Assembly: GCA_965230335.1 (NCBI GenBank)
Contig: CBDDKS010000006.1
Span: 2,356,001-2,420,000, forward strand
Source: CBDDKS01 sp965230335
GTDB lineage: Bacteria; Pseudomonadota; Gammaproteobacteria; Enterobacterales; Kangiellaceae
DNA: 64,000 nucleotides
Reading direction: 5' to 3'
Shown: one piece after another, positions 9,373-18,855 of the stretch
Layout: every line of letters begins with the position of its first letter
How positions within the stretch are numbered: position 1 is the stretch's first letter
Position numbers and translations under genes: made by a program
Notes under the pieces: model-generated
Seen by the model: only the letters and a program-made list of their open reading frames with translations
The model's database searches: none
What the model was told of the DNA's origin: nothing

Positions 9373-10287
9373 ATGATAAGACAAAGAACATTGCGTACCT
9401 CTATCCGTGCAACCGGTGTTGGTCTTCATACTGGTGAGAAAGTCTATCTCACATTAAGACCTGCACCCATTGATACAGGGATTGTATTTCGTCGTGTTGA
9501 TTTAGAACCTGTCGTTGAAATTGAAGCAAGACCAGAAAATGTCGGTGATACCACTTTATCCACTTGCTTGATGAAAGATGATGTGCGTATTTCGACAGTG
9601 GAACATCTGTTGGCTGCAATGGCCGGTTTGGGTATTGATAATGCCTGGATTGATGTATCGGCACCTGAAGTACCCATTATGGATGGCAGTGCGGGACCTT
9701 TTGTCTTTTTGATTCAATCTGCTGGTGTCGAAGAGCAAAATAAAGCAAAAGATTTTATTCGGATTAAAAAGCGCATTGTCGTTGAGGAAGAAGGTAAGCA
9801 AGCTGTTTTTGAGCCATTTGATGGTTTTAAAGTCTCTTTTAGTATTGATTTTGAGCACCCTGTTTTTAAAGATAAAGCACAAACAGCCGTTGTTGATTTT
9901 TCAAGCACTTCTTTTGTAAAAGAAGTCAGTCGTGCCCGAACCTTTGGTTTTATGAACGATTATGAATATTTACGTTCAAAAAATCTTGCTCAGGGTGGTA
10001 GTCTTGATAATGCCATTGTGTTGGATGATTATCGCGTATTGAATGAAGATGGCTTGCGTTATGATGACGAATTCGTCAAACATAAAATTCTGGATGCCAT
10101 TGGAGATTTGTATTTATTGGGCAATAGCCTGATTGGATCCTTTTCTGGCTATAAGTCAGGTCATGCTTTAAATAATCGATTATTGAGAGCTTTGGTTGCT
10201 GATACAGAAGCCTGGGAGAGAATTACCTTTGAAGACGCCAAGGCAGCACCGATTTCCTATCTTATGAGTCCAATTTTGTCAGTATAA
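9373..10287 (+). CDS. lpxC: UDP-3-O-acyl-N-acetylglucosamine deacetylase LpxC
   Basis: 304-residue zinc deacetylase that commits UDP-acyl-GlcNAc to lipid A synthesis in the cytoplasm. Zinc and catalytic motifs are STVEHLLAAMAGLGIDNAWI (first His), MDGSAGPF, the Arg-rich RARTFGF and the C-terminal HKILDAIGDLYLLG (the family HKxxDxxGD motif). QGGSLDNAIVLDD is also typical. The conserved N terminus RQRTLRTSIRATGVGLHTG fixes the ATG start; GGAG lies 13 bases before it. Position after ftsZ is the usual gammaproteobacterial order. Confidence 0.98.
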   Translation: MIRQRTLRTSIRATGVGLHTGEKVYLTLRPAPIDTGIVFRRVDLEPVVEIEARPENVGDTTLSTCLMKDDVRISTVEHLLAAMAGLGIDNAWIDVSAPEVPIMDGSAGPFVFLIQSAGVEEQNKAKDFIRIKKRIVVEEEGKQAVFEPFDGFKVSFSIDFEHPVFKDKAQTAVVDFSSTSFVKEVSRARTFGFMNDYEYLRSKNLAQGGSLDNAIVLDDYRVLNEDGLRYDDEFVKHKILDAIGDLYLLGNSLIGSFSGYKSGHALNNRLLRALVADTEAWERITFEDAKAAPISYLMSPILSV

Positions 10288-10373
10288 CCCAGGTTTTTGT
10301 TAGCTTTGTGTGTCTTATGGCAAAGTTATTCTGACTATCTCATTTTTAAGCTTTCATTTTCAATGGTTATCAG

Positions 10374-10397
10374 TAAAATCTCTCTTCTGAGATTTTA
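10374..10397. terminator. Hairpin between convergent lpxC and dciA-like genes
   Basis: Perfect 9-bp inverted repeat (TAAAATCTC at 10374-10382 and GAGATTTTA at 10389-10397) with a 6-base loop, in the 145-bp gap between the two convergent genes. The arms end in A/T runs, so it could terminate in either direction, but there is no long T tract. The rest of the gap shows nothing else. Confidence 0.5.
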
Positions 10398-10432
10398 TCT
10401 GATGATCGTTCGTTATGCGCAGCTGAGGTTAT

Positions 10433-10738
10433 TTAAGGTTTTACCAGAGTATCAATACCTGCCAGACCATAATAACCCTGCTGACGAATACCAGATAATA
10501 ATTCGGTAAGTTCAAATTTTAGACGGGTTGCCCAGACAGAAGAATCGACAGCAATAATGACTCTATTGTCCCGAATATTGGCTACTCGACAGTGAGAAGA
10601 CAGGTTTTTTGGCAAATTTTGCTTAACAAATTGGTCTAATTCTTGAATCCTTGCTAAATTATCTAATAGGTATCTCAAACTACCATCTGCATGGGACACA
10701 ATGTGAGACACTGCTTGTGGTCTTGATTCAGTCATCAT
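10433..10738 (-). CDS. DUF721 (DciA-like) protein
   Basis: 101-residue protein of the DUF721 family, whose characterised member DciA loads the replicative helicase in bacteria lacking DnaC. Visible signature: LDQFVKQNLPKNLSSHCRVANIRDNRVIIAVDSSVWATRLKFELTE, where the segment ending in SSVWATRLKF matches the conserved KH-like core. It is on the strand opposite to lpxC and divergent from the M23 peptidase gene. The two first codons are both ATG, with no clear ribosome site. This DUF721-lpxC-secA neighbourhood is common in gammaproteobacteria. Function is inferred from the family. Confidence 0.75.
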   Translation of the reverse strand: MMTESRPQAVSHIVSHADGSLRYLLDNLARIQELDQFVKQNLPKNLSSHCRVANIRDNRVIIAVDSSVWATRLKFELTELLSGIRQQGYYGLAGIDTLVKP

Positions 10739-10784
10739 AACGAAAAAAATAAACCCTGATTAGGGGACAAAAAGGTAATACTTG

Positions 10785-11723
10785 ATGAATTTAACGTTAA
10801 TCCGCCATTCAAACGAAGGTTTGAAGCGCGTTCAACTCAATGTGAAGCATTATACGCTATCTATCGTGGCTTTGGTGATGGTTTTAGGGCTGTCAGCGTA
10901 TATGGGCATACAGTTTGGACAAAACTATAGTGATATTTCTGAAGTAGAGAAAGAAGCACTGCAAAGTTGGCGGCAACAACTGGAAACACAAAAACAGGCT
11001 GTGTCTGTGGCAAAGAAACAGTCTCAACAGCAATTGGATGCATTGGCGGCTCGTGTGGGTATTTTACAGGCACATATTCGTCGACTGGATGCAGCCAGCG
11101 TGCGTATTGCGGGTGTTGCAGGTTTGGATGTCAGTGAGTTTAATTTTGAGTCTTCTCCTGCCGTTGGCGGACCAGAGGATGATTCAGTAGAACTACAATC
11201 AATAGAGCCCCCCCACTTTTTATCGATGCTCGATGAGTTAAAGTCACAATTATCCAGTCGTGATCAGCAATTATCTGCATTAGAAAAGCTGTTACTTGAT
11301 AAAGATATTGATGTATCCAGCTATATTTCTGGTCGACCTATTAAAAAAGGATGGATGTCTTCAAAGTTTGGACGGCGTAACGACCCTTTCACTGGACGCC
11401 CTGCCTGGCATGCGGGCGTTGATTTTGCTGGCAAGGAAGGCGCCGATATCATTTCTACAGCAGCCGGTGTGGTGACTTATGCAGGAGATCGCTATGGCTA
11501 TGGTCTTTTGGTAGAAGTGAATCATGGTGATGGTTATGTGACCCGATATGGCCATAATAAACAGATATTGGTGAAAACAGGAGAAATGGTTCAAAAAGGA
11601 CAGACGATTGCCAAAATGGGGAATACCGGACGTTCCACAGGAGTTCATGTACATTATGAAATATTAAAAGATGGTAAAGCTATTAATCCTGCCAAATATG
11701 TGAATAGACGCAGTAAAAGCTAG
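10785..11723 (+). CDS. M23 family metallopeptidase with N-terminal membrane anchor and coiled coil
   Basis: 312-residue protein with one N-terminal membrane segment (YTLSIVALVMVLGLSAYMG), a predicted coiled coil (about residues 45-105, Gln/Lys-rich) and a C-terminal LytM/M23 domain. Zinc and catalytic motifs are intact: RNDPFTGRPAWHAGVDFAG (HxxxD) and the final HVHYEI (HxH). Active peptidases of this type cleave peptidoglycan cross-links in the periplasm. The ATG at 10785 has AAGGT about nine bases upstream; the TTG just before it is rejected. It sits upstream of secA, where DUF721-linked M23 genes are often found. Whether it has a division role is not shown here. Confidence 0.88.
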   Translation: MNLTLIRHSNEGLKRVQLNVKHYTLSIVALVMVLGLSAYMGIQFGQNYSDISEVEKEALQSWRQQLETQKQAVSVAKKQSQQQLDALAARVGILQAHIRRLDAASVRIAGVAGLDVSEFNFESSPAVGGPEDDSVELQSIEPPHFLSMLDELKSQLSSRDQQLSALEKLLLDKDIDVSSYISGRPIKKGWMSSKFGRRNDPFTGRPAWHAGVDFAGKEGADIISTAAGVVTYAGDRYGYGLLVEVNHGDGYVTRYGHNKQILVKTGEMVQKGQTIAKMGNTGRSTGVHVHYEILKDGKAINPAKYVNRRSKS

Positions 11724-11879
11724 GACATAGGGATTTTTTCATTTCACCGGGTCTTGAAAAGTGTTTAATTGACCCTCATGCATGACCTTTACATCTAGAA
11801 AGAGTACAATCTAGGCCTATTTTTTTGAGTGGGGTATGTCGTTCTCCACAATGTTTTCTGCGTTTTAAAGAGAAATGCT

Positions 11880-14657
11880 ATGGTAGCTCAGTTTTTAACC
11901 AAAATTTTTGGTAGTCGTAATCAACGTAATATCAAACGCCTGATGAAGCGTGTGGAAGTCATTAATGCATTTGAAGAAGCTTATCAGGCTTTGTCTGATG
12001 ATGAACTCAAGCAAAAAACGCAGGTATTTAAAGAACGTTTATCGCAGGGAGAAACACTGGATGATATCTTACCCGAGGCCTTTGCTGCCGTAAGAGAAGC
12101 CAGTGTGCGTGTGATGAAAATGCGGCATTTTGATGTGCAAATGATCGGTGGCATGATTTTACATGAGGGAAAAATAGCAGAAATGCGTACCGGAGAGGGG
12201 AAAACTCTGGTAGCAACCTTACCGGCTTATTTAAATGCGCTTACGGAAAAAGGTGTGCACATTATCACGGTCAATGATTACCTGGCAGAGCGTGATGCAG
12301 AATGGATGAGACCTTTATATGAATTTATGGGGCTATCTGTCGGTGTTGTATTGTCCGGACAGGACTCTGAACAAAAACAACAGGCTTATCATTGTGATAT
12401 CACCTATGGCACCAACAATGAATATGGGTTTGATTATCTGCGTGACAATATGGCCTTTAGTCTGGATGACAAGGTTCAGCGTGATTTAAATTTTGCGATA
12501 GTGGATGAGGTGGACTCTATTTTAATTGATGAAGCCAGAACCCCTTTGATTATTTCCGGCCCTTTAGAAGACAGCTCAGAGTTATACAAAAGAGTTTCCA
12601 AGCTCGTTCCAAAATTAAATCAGCAAGTATCAACCGGTGAAGGTGAAGAAGAGGTCGTCGAAAAAGCTGGCGATTATGTGATTGATGAAAAAGGACGTCA
12701 GGTACATTTTACCGAAGAAGGTCAATTAAAAGTTGAAGAGTTATTAATAGAAAGTGGCTTGTTGGAAGAAGGGCAATCCTTGTACAGCACACAAAGTATT
12801 TCTTTATTACATCATATCAATGCGGCGTTACGTGCCCATACGTTGTTTAAAAAGAATGTGGATTACATTATTCAGAATGGACAGGTGGTGATAGTGGATG
12901 AACATACAGGACGTACCATGCCAGGCAGACGCTGGTCTGAAGGTTTGCATCAGGCTGTTGAGGCCAAAGAAGGTGTGGCCATTCAAAATGAAAATCAAAC
13001 TCTGGCATCCATTACTTTTCAAAACTATTTTAGATTGTATGGCAAGCTGGCCGGGATGACAGGTACGGCAGATACAGAAGCGTTTGAATTGCAGCAAATT
13101 TATGGCCTGGAAGTTTTGGTTGTGCCTACACATCGCCCTACGGTTCGAGATGATAGACCAGACCTGGTTTACTTGACTCGTGAAGCAAAATATAAAGCAC
13201 TGATTGAACAGATACATGAATGTCGGGATAAAGGCCAACCGGTTTTGGTCGGTACGGCCTCCATAGAAACATCGGAATTATTATCCAAAGCATTACAGGA
13301 AAAACATATTGAACATAAAGTACTGAATGCAAAGTTTCATGAAAAAGAAGCGGACATCATTGCAGACGCAGGGCGTCCAGGTATCGTGACTATCGCAACC
13401 AATATGGCAGGACGAGGTACCGATATTGTATTGGGCGGTAATGTGAAAGCAGAAATTAACGATTTTAAAAAATCCAAAGAAGCTGCTTCACTGGATGAAG
13501 CCAGTTTACAACGTCGTATTGACATGATTCAAAGTGAATGGGAAGAAAGACATGAACAGGTGCTTAAATCAGGCGGCCTGGCTATCTTAGGCTCTGAACG
13601 CCATGAATCAAGACGTATTGATAATCAGTTGAGAGGACGTTCCGGAAGACAGGGTGATCCAGGTTTAAGCCGGTTCTTTTTATCATTGGATGATGATTTA
13701 ATGAGAATCTTTGCGCCAGAACGTATGATTAATATGTTGCGACGACTGGGATGGGAAGAAGAGGAAGCCATAGAACATAAAATGGTGACACGGTCTATTG
13801 AAAATGCGCAACGAAAAGTTGAAGCTCGCAACTTTGATATTCGAAAACAGTTACTGGAATACGATGATGTTGCTAATGAGCAACGTAAAGTGATCTATGA
13901 ACAGCGTTATGATGTGATGGCAAGAGATGATGTGTCTGATACCATTCATGGTTTAAGAGAAGATGTTGTTGACAATCAGATCAGTCAATTTATTCCACCA
14001 CAAAGTATTGAAGAAATGTGGGATATTGAAGGTTTGGAACAGCATTTTAAAACAGAATTTAATTTGGAACTACCAGTTAAATCCTGGCTGGACAGTGATG
14101 ACGCCATGGAAGAACAGCATTTAAGAGAAAAACTTTTTGAGGCTGTTGAAGCAGATTATCAGAAAAAAGAAGAGCAGGTGGGTGCAGACGTATTACGTAA
14201 TTTTGAAAAACAAATTATGTTACAGACACTGGATCATGAATGGCGTGAACATTTGTCGGCTATGGATCATTTGCGACAGGGTATTCATCTAAGAGGTTAT
14301 GCTCAGAAAAATCCAAAACAGGAATATAAACGGGAAGCCTTTGAATTATTCAGTCGTATGCTGGAAGATATCAAGAATGAAGTGATTACGATTTTAAGCC
14401 GTGTTCAAGTGCGTAGTGAAGAAGAAGTTGAAGCCCTTGAAGCACAAAGACGCCGTGAATCTGAACAACAAAAAATGACATTCCAACATCAGGAAGTCAG
14501 TGGTCTGGATCAAGACAATAATGAAGGTGAAGCACAACAGAAAGAACAGGAAAAAGCAGCACCTTTTGTACGTGAAGGTGGAAAAGTAGGTAGAAATGCA
14601 CCTTGCCCCTGTGGTTCAGGTAAAAAATATAAACAGTGTTGTGGTAAATTAAATTAA
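11880..14657 (+). CDS. secA: Preprotein translocase ATPase SecA
   Basis: 925-residue Sec motor that drives proteins through SecYEG. The N terminus MVAQFLTKIFGSRNQRNIKR fits the family and fixes the start at 11880, preceded by AGAGAAA; an upstream extension to 11829 is rejected. Walker A is MRTGEGKTLVA, Walker B VDEVDSILIDEARTPLIISG, and the second nucleotide fold has TNMAGRGTDIVLGG and GSERHESRRIDNQLRGRSGRQGD (cited in parts). The C-terminal zinc tail CPCGSGKKYKQCCG, which binds SecB, is intact. No SecM-like leader is seen in the 156-bp upstream gap. Confidence 0.98.
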   Translation: MVAQFLTKIFGSRNQRNIKRLMKRVEVINAFEEAYQALSDDELKQKTQVFKERLSQGETLDDILPEAFAAVREASVRVMKMRHFDVQMIGGMILHEGKIAEMRTGEGKTLVATLPAYLNALTEKGVHIITVNDYLAERDAEWMRPLYEFMGLSVGVVLSGQDSEQKQQAYHCDITYGTNNEYGFDYLRDNMAFSLDDKVQRDLNFAIVDEVDSILIDEARTPLIISGPLEDSSELYKRVSKLVPKLNQQVSTGEGEEEVVEKAGDYVIDEKGRQVHFTEEGQLKVEELLIESGLLEEGQSLYSTQSISLLHHINAALRAHTLFKKNVDYIIQNGQVVIVDEHTGRTMPGRRWSEGLHQAVEAKEGVAIQNENQTLASITFQNYFRLYGKLAGMTGTADTEAFELQQIYGLEVLVVPTHRPTVRDDRPDLVYLTREAKYKALIEQIHECRDKGQPVLVGTASIETSELLSKALQEKHIEHKVLNAKFHEKEADIIADAGRPGIVTIATNMAGRGTDIVLGGNVKAEINDFKKSKEAASLDEASLQRRIDMIQSEWEERHEQVLKSGGLAILGSERHESRRIDNQLRGRSGRQGDPGLSRFFLSLDDDLMRIFAPERMINMLRRLGWEEEEAIEHKMVTRSIENAQRKVEARNFDIRKQLLEYDDVANEQRKVIYEQRYDVMARDDVSDTIHGLREDVVDNQISQFIPPQSIEEMWDIEGLEQHFKTEFNLELPVKSWLDSDDAMEEQHLREKLFEAVEADYQKKEEQVGADVLRNFEKQIMLQTLDHEWREHLSAMDHLRQGIHLRGYAQKNPKQEYKREAFELFSRMLEDIKNEVITILSRVQVRSEEEVEALEAQRRRESEQQKMTFQHQEVSGLDQDNNEGEAQQKEQEKAAPFVREGGKVGRNAPCPCGSGKKYKQCCGKLN

Positions 14658-14684
14658 TTAATAGATGACATAGACAGTAGACAA

Positions 14685-15071
14685 ATGATTGCGGTTGTCG
14701 CGGCGATTATATTTTGTGAAGGTCGTTTTTTATTGGCACGTAGGCCGCAACATAAACACCAGGGTGGTAAGTGGGAGTTTCCTGGCGGCAAAAAAGAATC
14801 TGGCGAAACATCTGAAGCAGCATTAATCAGAGAGTGTAAAGAAGAACTCAATATTACCATTGACCACCCTGAGTTTTTTCATGCATTAGATTTTGACTAT
14901 GGTGATAAACAAGTGGCTTTGGAGTTTTTTTTAGTAGAACAGTTTTCTGGGAACCCGTGTGGACAAGAACAACAAGAAGTGGCCTGGTTTGATTTACAAA
15001 CTTTGTTGAATTTGGAATTTCCTGAAGCCAATCAACCTGTTTTGGCTTTGTTGAAAGAAAAATTTGGTTAG
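14685..15071 (+). CDS. mutT: MutT-like Nudix hydrolase
   Basis: 128-residue Nudix protein. The Nudix box GGKKESGETSEAALIRECKEELNI (written here in parts: G-x5-E-x7-R-E-x2-E-E) is complete. The N-terminal VAAIIFCEGRFLLARRPQHKHQGGKWEFPGG resembles MutT, which hydrolyses 8-oxo-dGTP to stop A:T to C:G transversions. Location directly after secA is the same as in E. coli, supporting mutT over other Nudix enzymes. Start at the first ATG, 27 bp after the secA stop; likely co-transcribed. Confidence 0.9.
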   Translation: MIAVVAAIIFCEGRFLLARRPQHKHQGGKWEFPGGKKESGETSEAALIRECKEELNITIDHPEFFHALDFDYGDKQVALEFFLVEQFSGNPCGQEQQEVAWFDLQTLLNLEFPEANQPVLALLKEKFG

Positions 15072-15112
15072 TTTTTTAAGAACTGTTTAACTCACAATAA
15101 GAGAGGTTTATT

Positions 15113-15307
15113 ATGGAAAAAATCATTTGTCCCAATACCAATTGCAACTATAGAGGTAAACCAATAAAGTCACCTAGAGGATATTTTATTATTGGTTGCT
15201 TACTTCTGTTACCTGGTATTTTTCCAGGAATTTTTTATTTTATGTTTTTTAATGGTTATCGGTATTCTTGTCCAAGCTGTGGACTACAAATATTGAATGA
15301 AAACTAA
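15113..15307 (+). CDS. Small membrane protein with split zinc ribbon
   Basis: 64-residue protein. Cysteine pairs flank a hydrophobic stretch: ICPNTNCNYRG at the N terminus and YSCPSCGLQ at the C terminus, with IIGCLLLLPGIFPGIFYFMF between them, so one membrane segment with a zinc ribbon split across it is plausible. AGAGAGG lies about seven bases before the ATG. It follows mutT closely on the same strand. No function can be assigned. Confidence 0.65.
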   Translation: MEKIICPNTNCNYRGKPIKSPRGYFIIGCLLLLPGIFPGIFYFMFFNGYRYSCPSCGLQILNEN

Positions 15308-15499
15308 GTAAACATTTCAGAAGATACGCTCAACGGAGCACTTTTCCTGATTAACTAAAGAAAACCACAAGTGGTATCAGAGGTTGTCTAACCTTCGGGC
15401 ATGTATTGATAGAGTGTTAATTCCGTGCCTGCTAGAATAACAATACCAGAATGAGATGTTAATTTATTTTTTTATCGAACTCAGATACCTAACAGGTGA

Positions 15500-15518
15500 T
15501 TAAACTGATACAGTTTAA
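15500..15518. other. Hairpin overlapping the nrdJb stop codon
   Basis: 8-bp perfect inverted repeat with a 3-base loop (TTAAACTG / CAGTTTAA) whose right arm contains the nrdJb stop. There is no T tract directly after it on the minus strand, so termination is uncertain. The remaining spacer (15308-15499) shows two weaker palindromes near 15364 (ACCAC/GTGGT) and 15381 (AGGTT/AACCT), and no gene. Confidence 0.35.
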
Positions 15519-16219
15519 CCACATTTTGAATCTCCGCAGTTTAAGCAGGTCATGCAACCGTCCATTAAAATAACGGCTTTAGTTAAGCATTTTGAACAGT
15601 TGGTTGCTGCATCCGGGTATTCACCAGAATTTTTGGACTCTTCTAAATACTGATTTTGTTTTTCAAATTCATTACGCTTTTCATCAATAAAAGCTTGTTG
15701 ATATTTGTCGAGTTCAGGTGCTTTTAAAAGTCCAATCATTTTTAAATGGGATTCAATGGCATCACCAATTTCTGCGACTAATGATGGCATAAATTTACCG
15801 CCAGATTTAAAGTAGCCTCCTTTGGGATCAAATACAGCTTTCAATTCTTCGGCTAAGAAAGTGCAGTCGCCACCTTTACGGAAAACAGCTGAAATAACCC
15901 GTGTTAAAGCGACGACCCATTGGAAGTGGTCCATGTTTTTGGAGTTAATAAATATTTCAAATGGGCGACGTAATTCATGCTCTGTATCCGGGTTTAAAAC
16001 GATATCATTAATGGTCATGTAAAGAGCATGATCAGAAAGTGGTGTTTTGATTTTATAGGTTGAACCCATCAGCATTTCTGGTCGAGCAAGACTTTCGTGC
16101 ATTTGTACAATTTCAGCTGTTTTTTGTTCTTCACTTTTTTGAACGTCAGCTTTTTGAGTTTCAGTTTCTTCTGACTTTACTTTATAACCGATAATAGGTT
16201 GGTTAATTACTTTTGGCAT
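15515..16219 (-). CDS. nrdJb: Class II ribonucleotide reductase small part (NrdJb, TSCPD domain)
   Basis: 234-residue protein corresponding to the C-terminal part of B12-dependent ribonucleotide reductase. It has a TSCPD-type domain (RRPFEIFINSKNMDHFQWVVALTRVISAVFRKGGD, quoted in parts) and ends in a cysteine-rich tail (CSKCLTKAVILMDGCMTCLNCGDSKCG), which in the family holds the redox cysteine pair that reduces the active site. Splitting into NrdJa and NrdJb is known in Pseudomonas aeruginosa. It lies 62 bp after nrdJa on the same strand, so the two are likely co-expressed. The N terminus has a Lys/Glu-rich linker. Start at the ATG beginning MPKVINQPIIGYKV. Confidence 0.88.
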   Translation of the reverse strand: MPKVINQPIIGYKVKSEETETQKADVQKSEEQKTAEIVQMHESLARPEMLMGSTYKIKTPLSDHALYMTINDIVLNPDTEHELRRPFEIFINSKNMDHFQWVVALTRVISAVFRKGGDCTFLAEELKAVFDPKGGYFKSGGKFMPSLVAEIGDAIESHLKMIGLLKAPELDKYQQAFIDEKRNEFEKQNQYLEESKNSGEYPDAATNCSKCLTKAVILMDGCMTCLNCGDSKCG

Positions 16220-16281
16220 GAGGTTTTCTCGTATTTTTTCTTTATTGAATGGTCTCTTGATCTTATTCTTTGAGGGGGCTG

Positions 16282-18432
16282 TTAAAATTTCCCGTAATAA
16301 CCTTCTTTAAGTGCATCGAATAAGTTGGCGGCTGAATGGATTTCACCATCATACTCTACTTCTTCATTGCCTTTTAACTCCATAGTGCTGCCATCTTCTA
16401 AAGTAAACTGATAAGTGGTATTTTCTAAATCAGTTTCTTTAACCAGTACACCCTGGAACACTTCGGGATTAAAGCGGAAAGTTGTACAGCCTTTTAAACC
16501 TTCTTTATAAGCATAAAGATAAATGTCTTTAAATTCTTCATAATCAAAATCTGTGGGTACATTCGCTGTTTTTGAAATGGAAGAGTCAATCCATTTTTGT
16601 GCTGCTGCCTGAATATCGACATGCTGTGTTGGTGTGATGTCATCTGAGGTAATAAAGTAATCAGGTAATTGTTCTTCAGCGTTTTCTGAAAAAGGCATGG
16701 CCTTGTCATTGATTAATGCACGATAGGCCAAGAGTTCAAAAGAAAAAACATCCACTTTTTCTTTTGTTTTTTTACCTTCCCGGATCACATTGCGAGAGTA
16801 ATGATGCGCAAAGCTTGGCTCAATACCATTACTGGCATTGTTGGCAAGCGATAAAGAAATGGTGCCTGTTGGTGCAATAGAAGAATGATGTGTAAAGCGT
16901 GCGCCCACTTTAGCTAACTCTTCAACCAGTTCTGGCTCAACACTGGCAATTTTTTGCATATAACGACTGTATTTTGCGTGTAAAACTTTGCCTTTAATTT
17001 TTTGCCCGACCTGGTAACCGTCTTGTTTCATTTCGGGTCTTTTGTGCAGCATTGCGCTGGTGACCAGGTATTCTTTATCCAGAATGGGTGCTGGCCCTTT
17101 TTCTTTAGCCAAGTCTAATGCGGTTCTCCATCCTTCTACAGCAAGTTCTCGAGTGACCTGCTCAGTAAAGTCGATAGATTCGGTAGAGCCATATTTTTTA
17201 CATAACATGGTGAGTGTTGAACCTAAGCCTAAATAGCCCATTCCATGACGTCGTTTGGATAAAATGGCATCTTGTTGACCAATGAGAGGGAGTCCGTTGA
17301 TTTCAACAACATTGTCGAGCATACGCGTAAATATTCTGACAACTTTACGGAATTTTTCCCAATTAAATTCAGCTTTGTCAGTAAAAGGGTTGCTGACAAA
17401 ACGAGTTAAATTAATAGAGCCCAGTAAACAAGAACCATAGGCAGGCAAGGGTTGCTCACCACAGGGATTGGTTGCGCGAATGTTTTCACAGAACCAGTTG
17501 TTGTTTTTATCGTTGACCTGGTCGATGAGAATAAAGCCAGGTTCTGCAAAATCGTAGGTAGAAGACATAATTAAATTCCAAAGATTTTTGGCTTTAATCG
17601 TTTTGTGGATCTTGCAGGCCACTTGTCCCCACTCATTACTGATATACTTCTCTGTCACTGGCCACTCGCGCCAGATAACTTTACTCGTGTCATTTAAATC
17701 TATGTTATCTATCTCGATTTCTTTTTCAGTGATAGGAAAAATCAAGTGCCAGTCAGTATTATTAATAACCGCCTGCATAAACTCATCGGTAATGAGGAGT
17801 GATAAATTAAATTGGCGTAATCTGCCATCTTCCCGCTTGGCTTTAATAAAATCGATAACGTCGGGATGACTGACATCAAAGGTTGCCATTTGGGCACCGC
17901 GACGACCACCCGCTGAAGATACGGTAAAGCACATTTTGTCGTAGATATCCATAAAAGAGAGTGGCCCGGAAGTATAAGCTCCTGCACCTGAGACATAAGC
18001 GCCTTTGGGTCTTAACGTTGAAAACTCATAACCAATACCGCAACCGGCTTTTAATGTTAAGCCTGCTTCGTGAACTTTTCCCAGGATATCATCCATCGAG
18101 TCTTGAATCGTGCCTGATACAGTGCAGTTAATGGTAGAGGTCGCGGGTTTGTATGCTTCTGCGCCAGCATTCGACATAATGCGTCCTGCAGGAATAGCAC
18201 CGTTTCTAAGTGCCCATACAAAGTCCTGATAAATCTGCTGTTGTTTGGATTTGTCTTCAACTTCCGATAATGCACGAGCCACTCTTTCATAGGTGGCTTC
18301 TATGTCTTTATCGATAGGTTGGTTGTCTTTGGTTTTTAATTGATATTTTGTTTGCCAAATATCAATGGAAGTATGCTGAAAGTCTATTTGAAAGTTTTCT
18401 GATGTTGGTTTTTGTTTTAGATATACGCTCAT
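16282..18432 (-). CDS. nrdJa: Adenosylcobalamin-dependent ribonucleotide reductase catalytic subunit NrdJa
   Basis: 716-residue catalytic subunit of class II ribonucleotide reductase, which makes deoxyribonucleotides with or without oxygen using adenosylcobalamin. Motifs seen: AGRIMSNAGAEAYKPATSTINCTV, MDDILGKVHEAGLTLKAGCGIGYEFS, the active-site loop NPCGEQPLPAYGSCLLGSINL (Asn-x-Cys-x-Glu) and APTGTISLSLANNASNGIEPSF. It ends without the cysteine-rich tail, which the downstream nrdJb supplies. Start at ATG 18432 (MSVYLKQKPTSENF); the ribosome site is weak. A 700-bp leader with NrdR-like sites and an inverted-repeat element lies upstream. No cobalamin riboswitch was recognised. Confidence 0.93.
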   Translation of the reverse strand: MSVYLKQKPTSENFQIDFQHTSIDIWQTKYQLKTKDNQPIDKDIEATYERVARALSEVEDKSKQQQIYQDFVWALRNGAIPAGRIMSNAGAEAYKPATSTINCTVSGTIQDSMDDILGKVHEAGLTLKAGCGIGYEFSTLRPKGAYVSGAGAYTSGPLSFMDIYDKMCFTVSSAGGRRGAQMATFDVSHPDVIDFIKAKREDGRLRQFNLSLLITDEFMQAVINNTDWHLIFPITEKEIEIDNIDLNDTSKVIWREWPVTEKYISNEWGQVACKIHKTIKAKNLWNLIMSSTYDFAEPGFILIDQVNDKNNNWFCENIRATNPCGEQPLPAYGSCLLGSINLTRFVSNPFTDKAEFNWEKFRKVVRIFTRMLDNVVEINGLPLIGQQDAILSKRRHGMGYLGLGSTLTMLCKKYGSTESIDFTEQVTRELAVEGWRTALDLAKEKGPAPILDKEYLVTSAMLHKRPEMKQDGYQVGQKIKGKVLHAKYSRYMQKIASVEPELVEELAKVGARFTHHSSIAPTGTISLSLANNASNGIEPSFAHHYSRNVIREGKKTKEKVDVFSFELLAYRALINDKAMPFSENAEEQLPDYFITSDDITPTQHVDIQAAAQKWIDSSISKTANVPTDFDYEEFKDIYLYAYKEGLKGCTTFRFNPEVFQGVLVKETDLENTTYQFTLEDGSTMELKGNEEVEYDGEIHSAANLFDALKEGYYGKF

Positions 18433-18544
18433 TTAAAATTTTTTGCACCTTTTCTCATCGCTTAACATTTTATTATCAATAGCAAACGATAAGTTTAATG
18501 ATGATAATAGCTGCTGTTAATCTGGTAAATAAACAAGACTACCA

Positions 18545-18821
18545 GATTAGGGGCTGTTTATCTTTTATAGTTTACACCTGTTAATTTTGTAAAAGCTTCA
18601 ATCAAGGCACGAAGAGCGCAGTTTGGTTATTCCAAATAAGCGATAAGTAACGCAGAGTGAAGCTTTTACAGGCTTAACCCTTTGGGCTGAGTCTATCTTT
18701 TTGCCCAACTGTGTTATCAATCGTTCAAATAGAATAACTATTATTCTCTCTTTCTGCCTTGTTGGTCAAAAAAATAGCTCTCAGCAGGTTTAAACTATAA
18801 AAGATAAACAGCCCCTGATCT
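18545..18821. mobile_element. MITE-like inverted-repeat element in the nrdJ leader
   Basis: A 26-bp perfect terminal inverted repeat (18549-18574 against 18791-18816; begins AGGGGCTGTTTATC) bounds about 268 bp with no ORF. The match continues imperfectly on both sides of the 26-mer. A second, nested 13-bp perfect inverted repeat (TGTAAAAGCTTCA, 18588-18600 and 18659-18671) lies inside. This architecture is that of a non-autonomous palindromic element. I could not define target-site duplications. A separate 9-bp hairpin (TAATCTGGT / ACCAGATTA, 18518-18549) abuts its nrdJa-proximal end. Confidence 0.65.
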
Positions 18822-18855
18822 AGCCCCCAAATTGTGAGTAAATTTTTGGATAACC

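Noticed and set aside
10297..10509. 70-codon plus-strand frame after lpxC
   Set aside because: It overlaps the terminator hairpin and the 3' end of the DUF721 gene and has no ribosome site.
12828..13238. 136-codon minus-strand frame
   Set aside because: Antisense of secA, Cys/His/Phe-rich composition, no ribosome site.
18433..18544. Cobalamin riboswitch for the B12-dependent reductase
   Set aside because: No B12-box-like sequence was found in the nrdJa leader.
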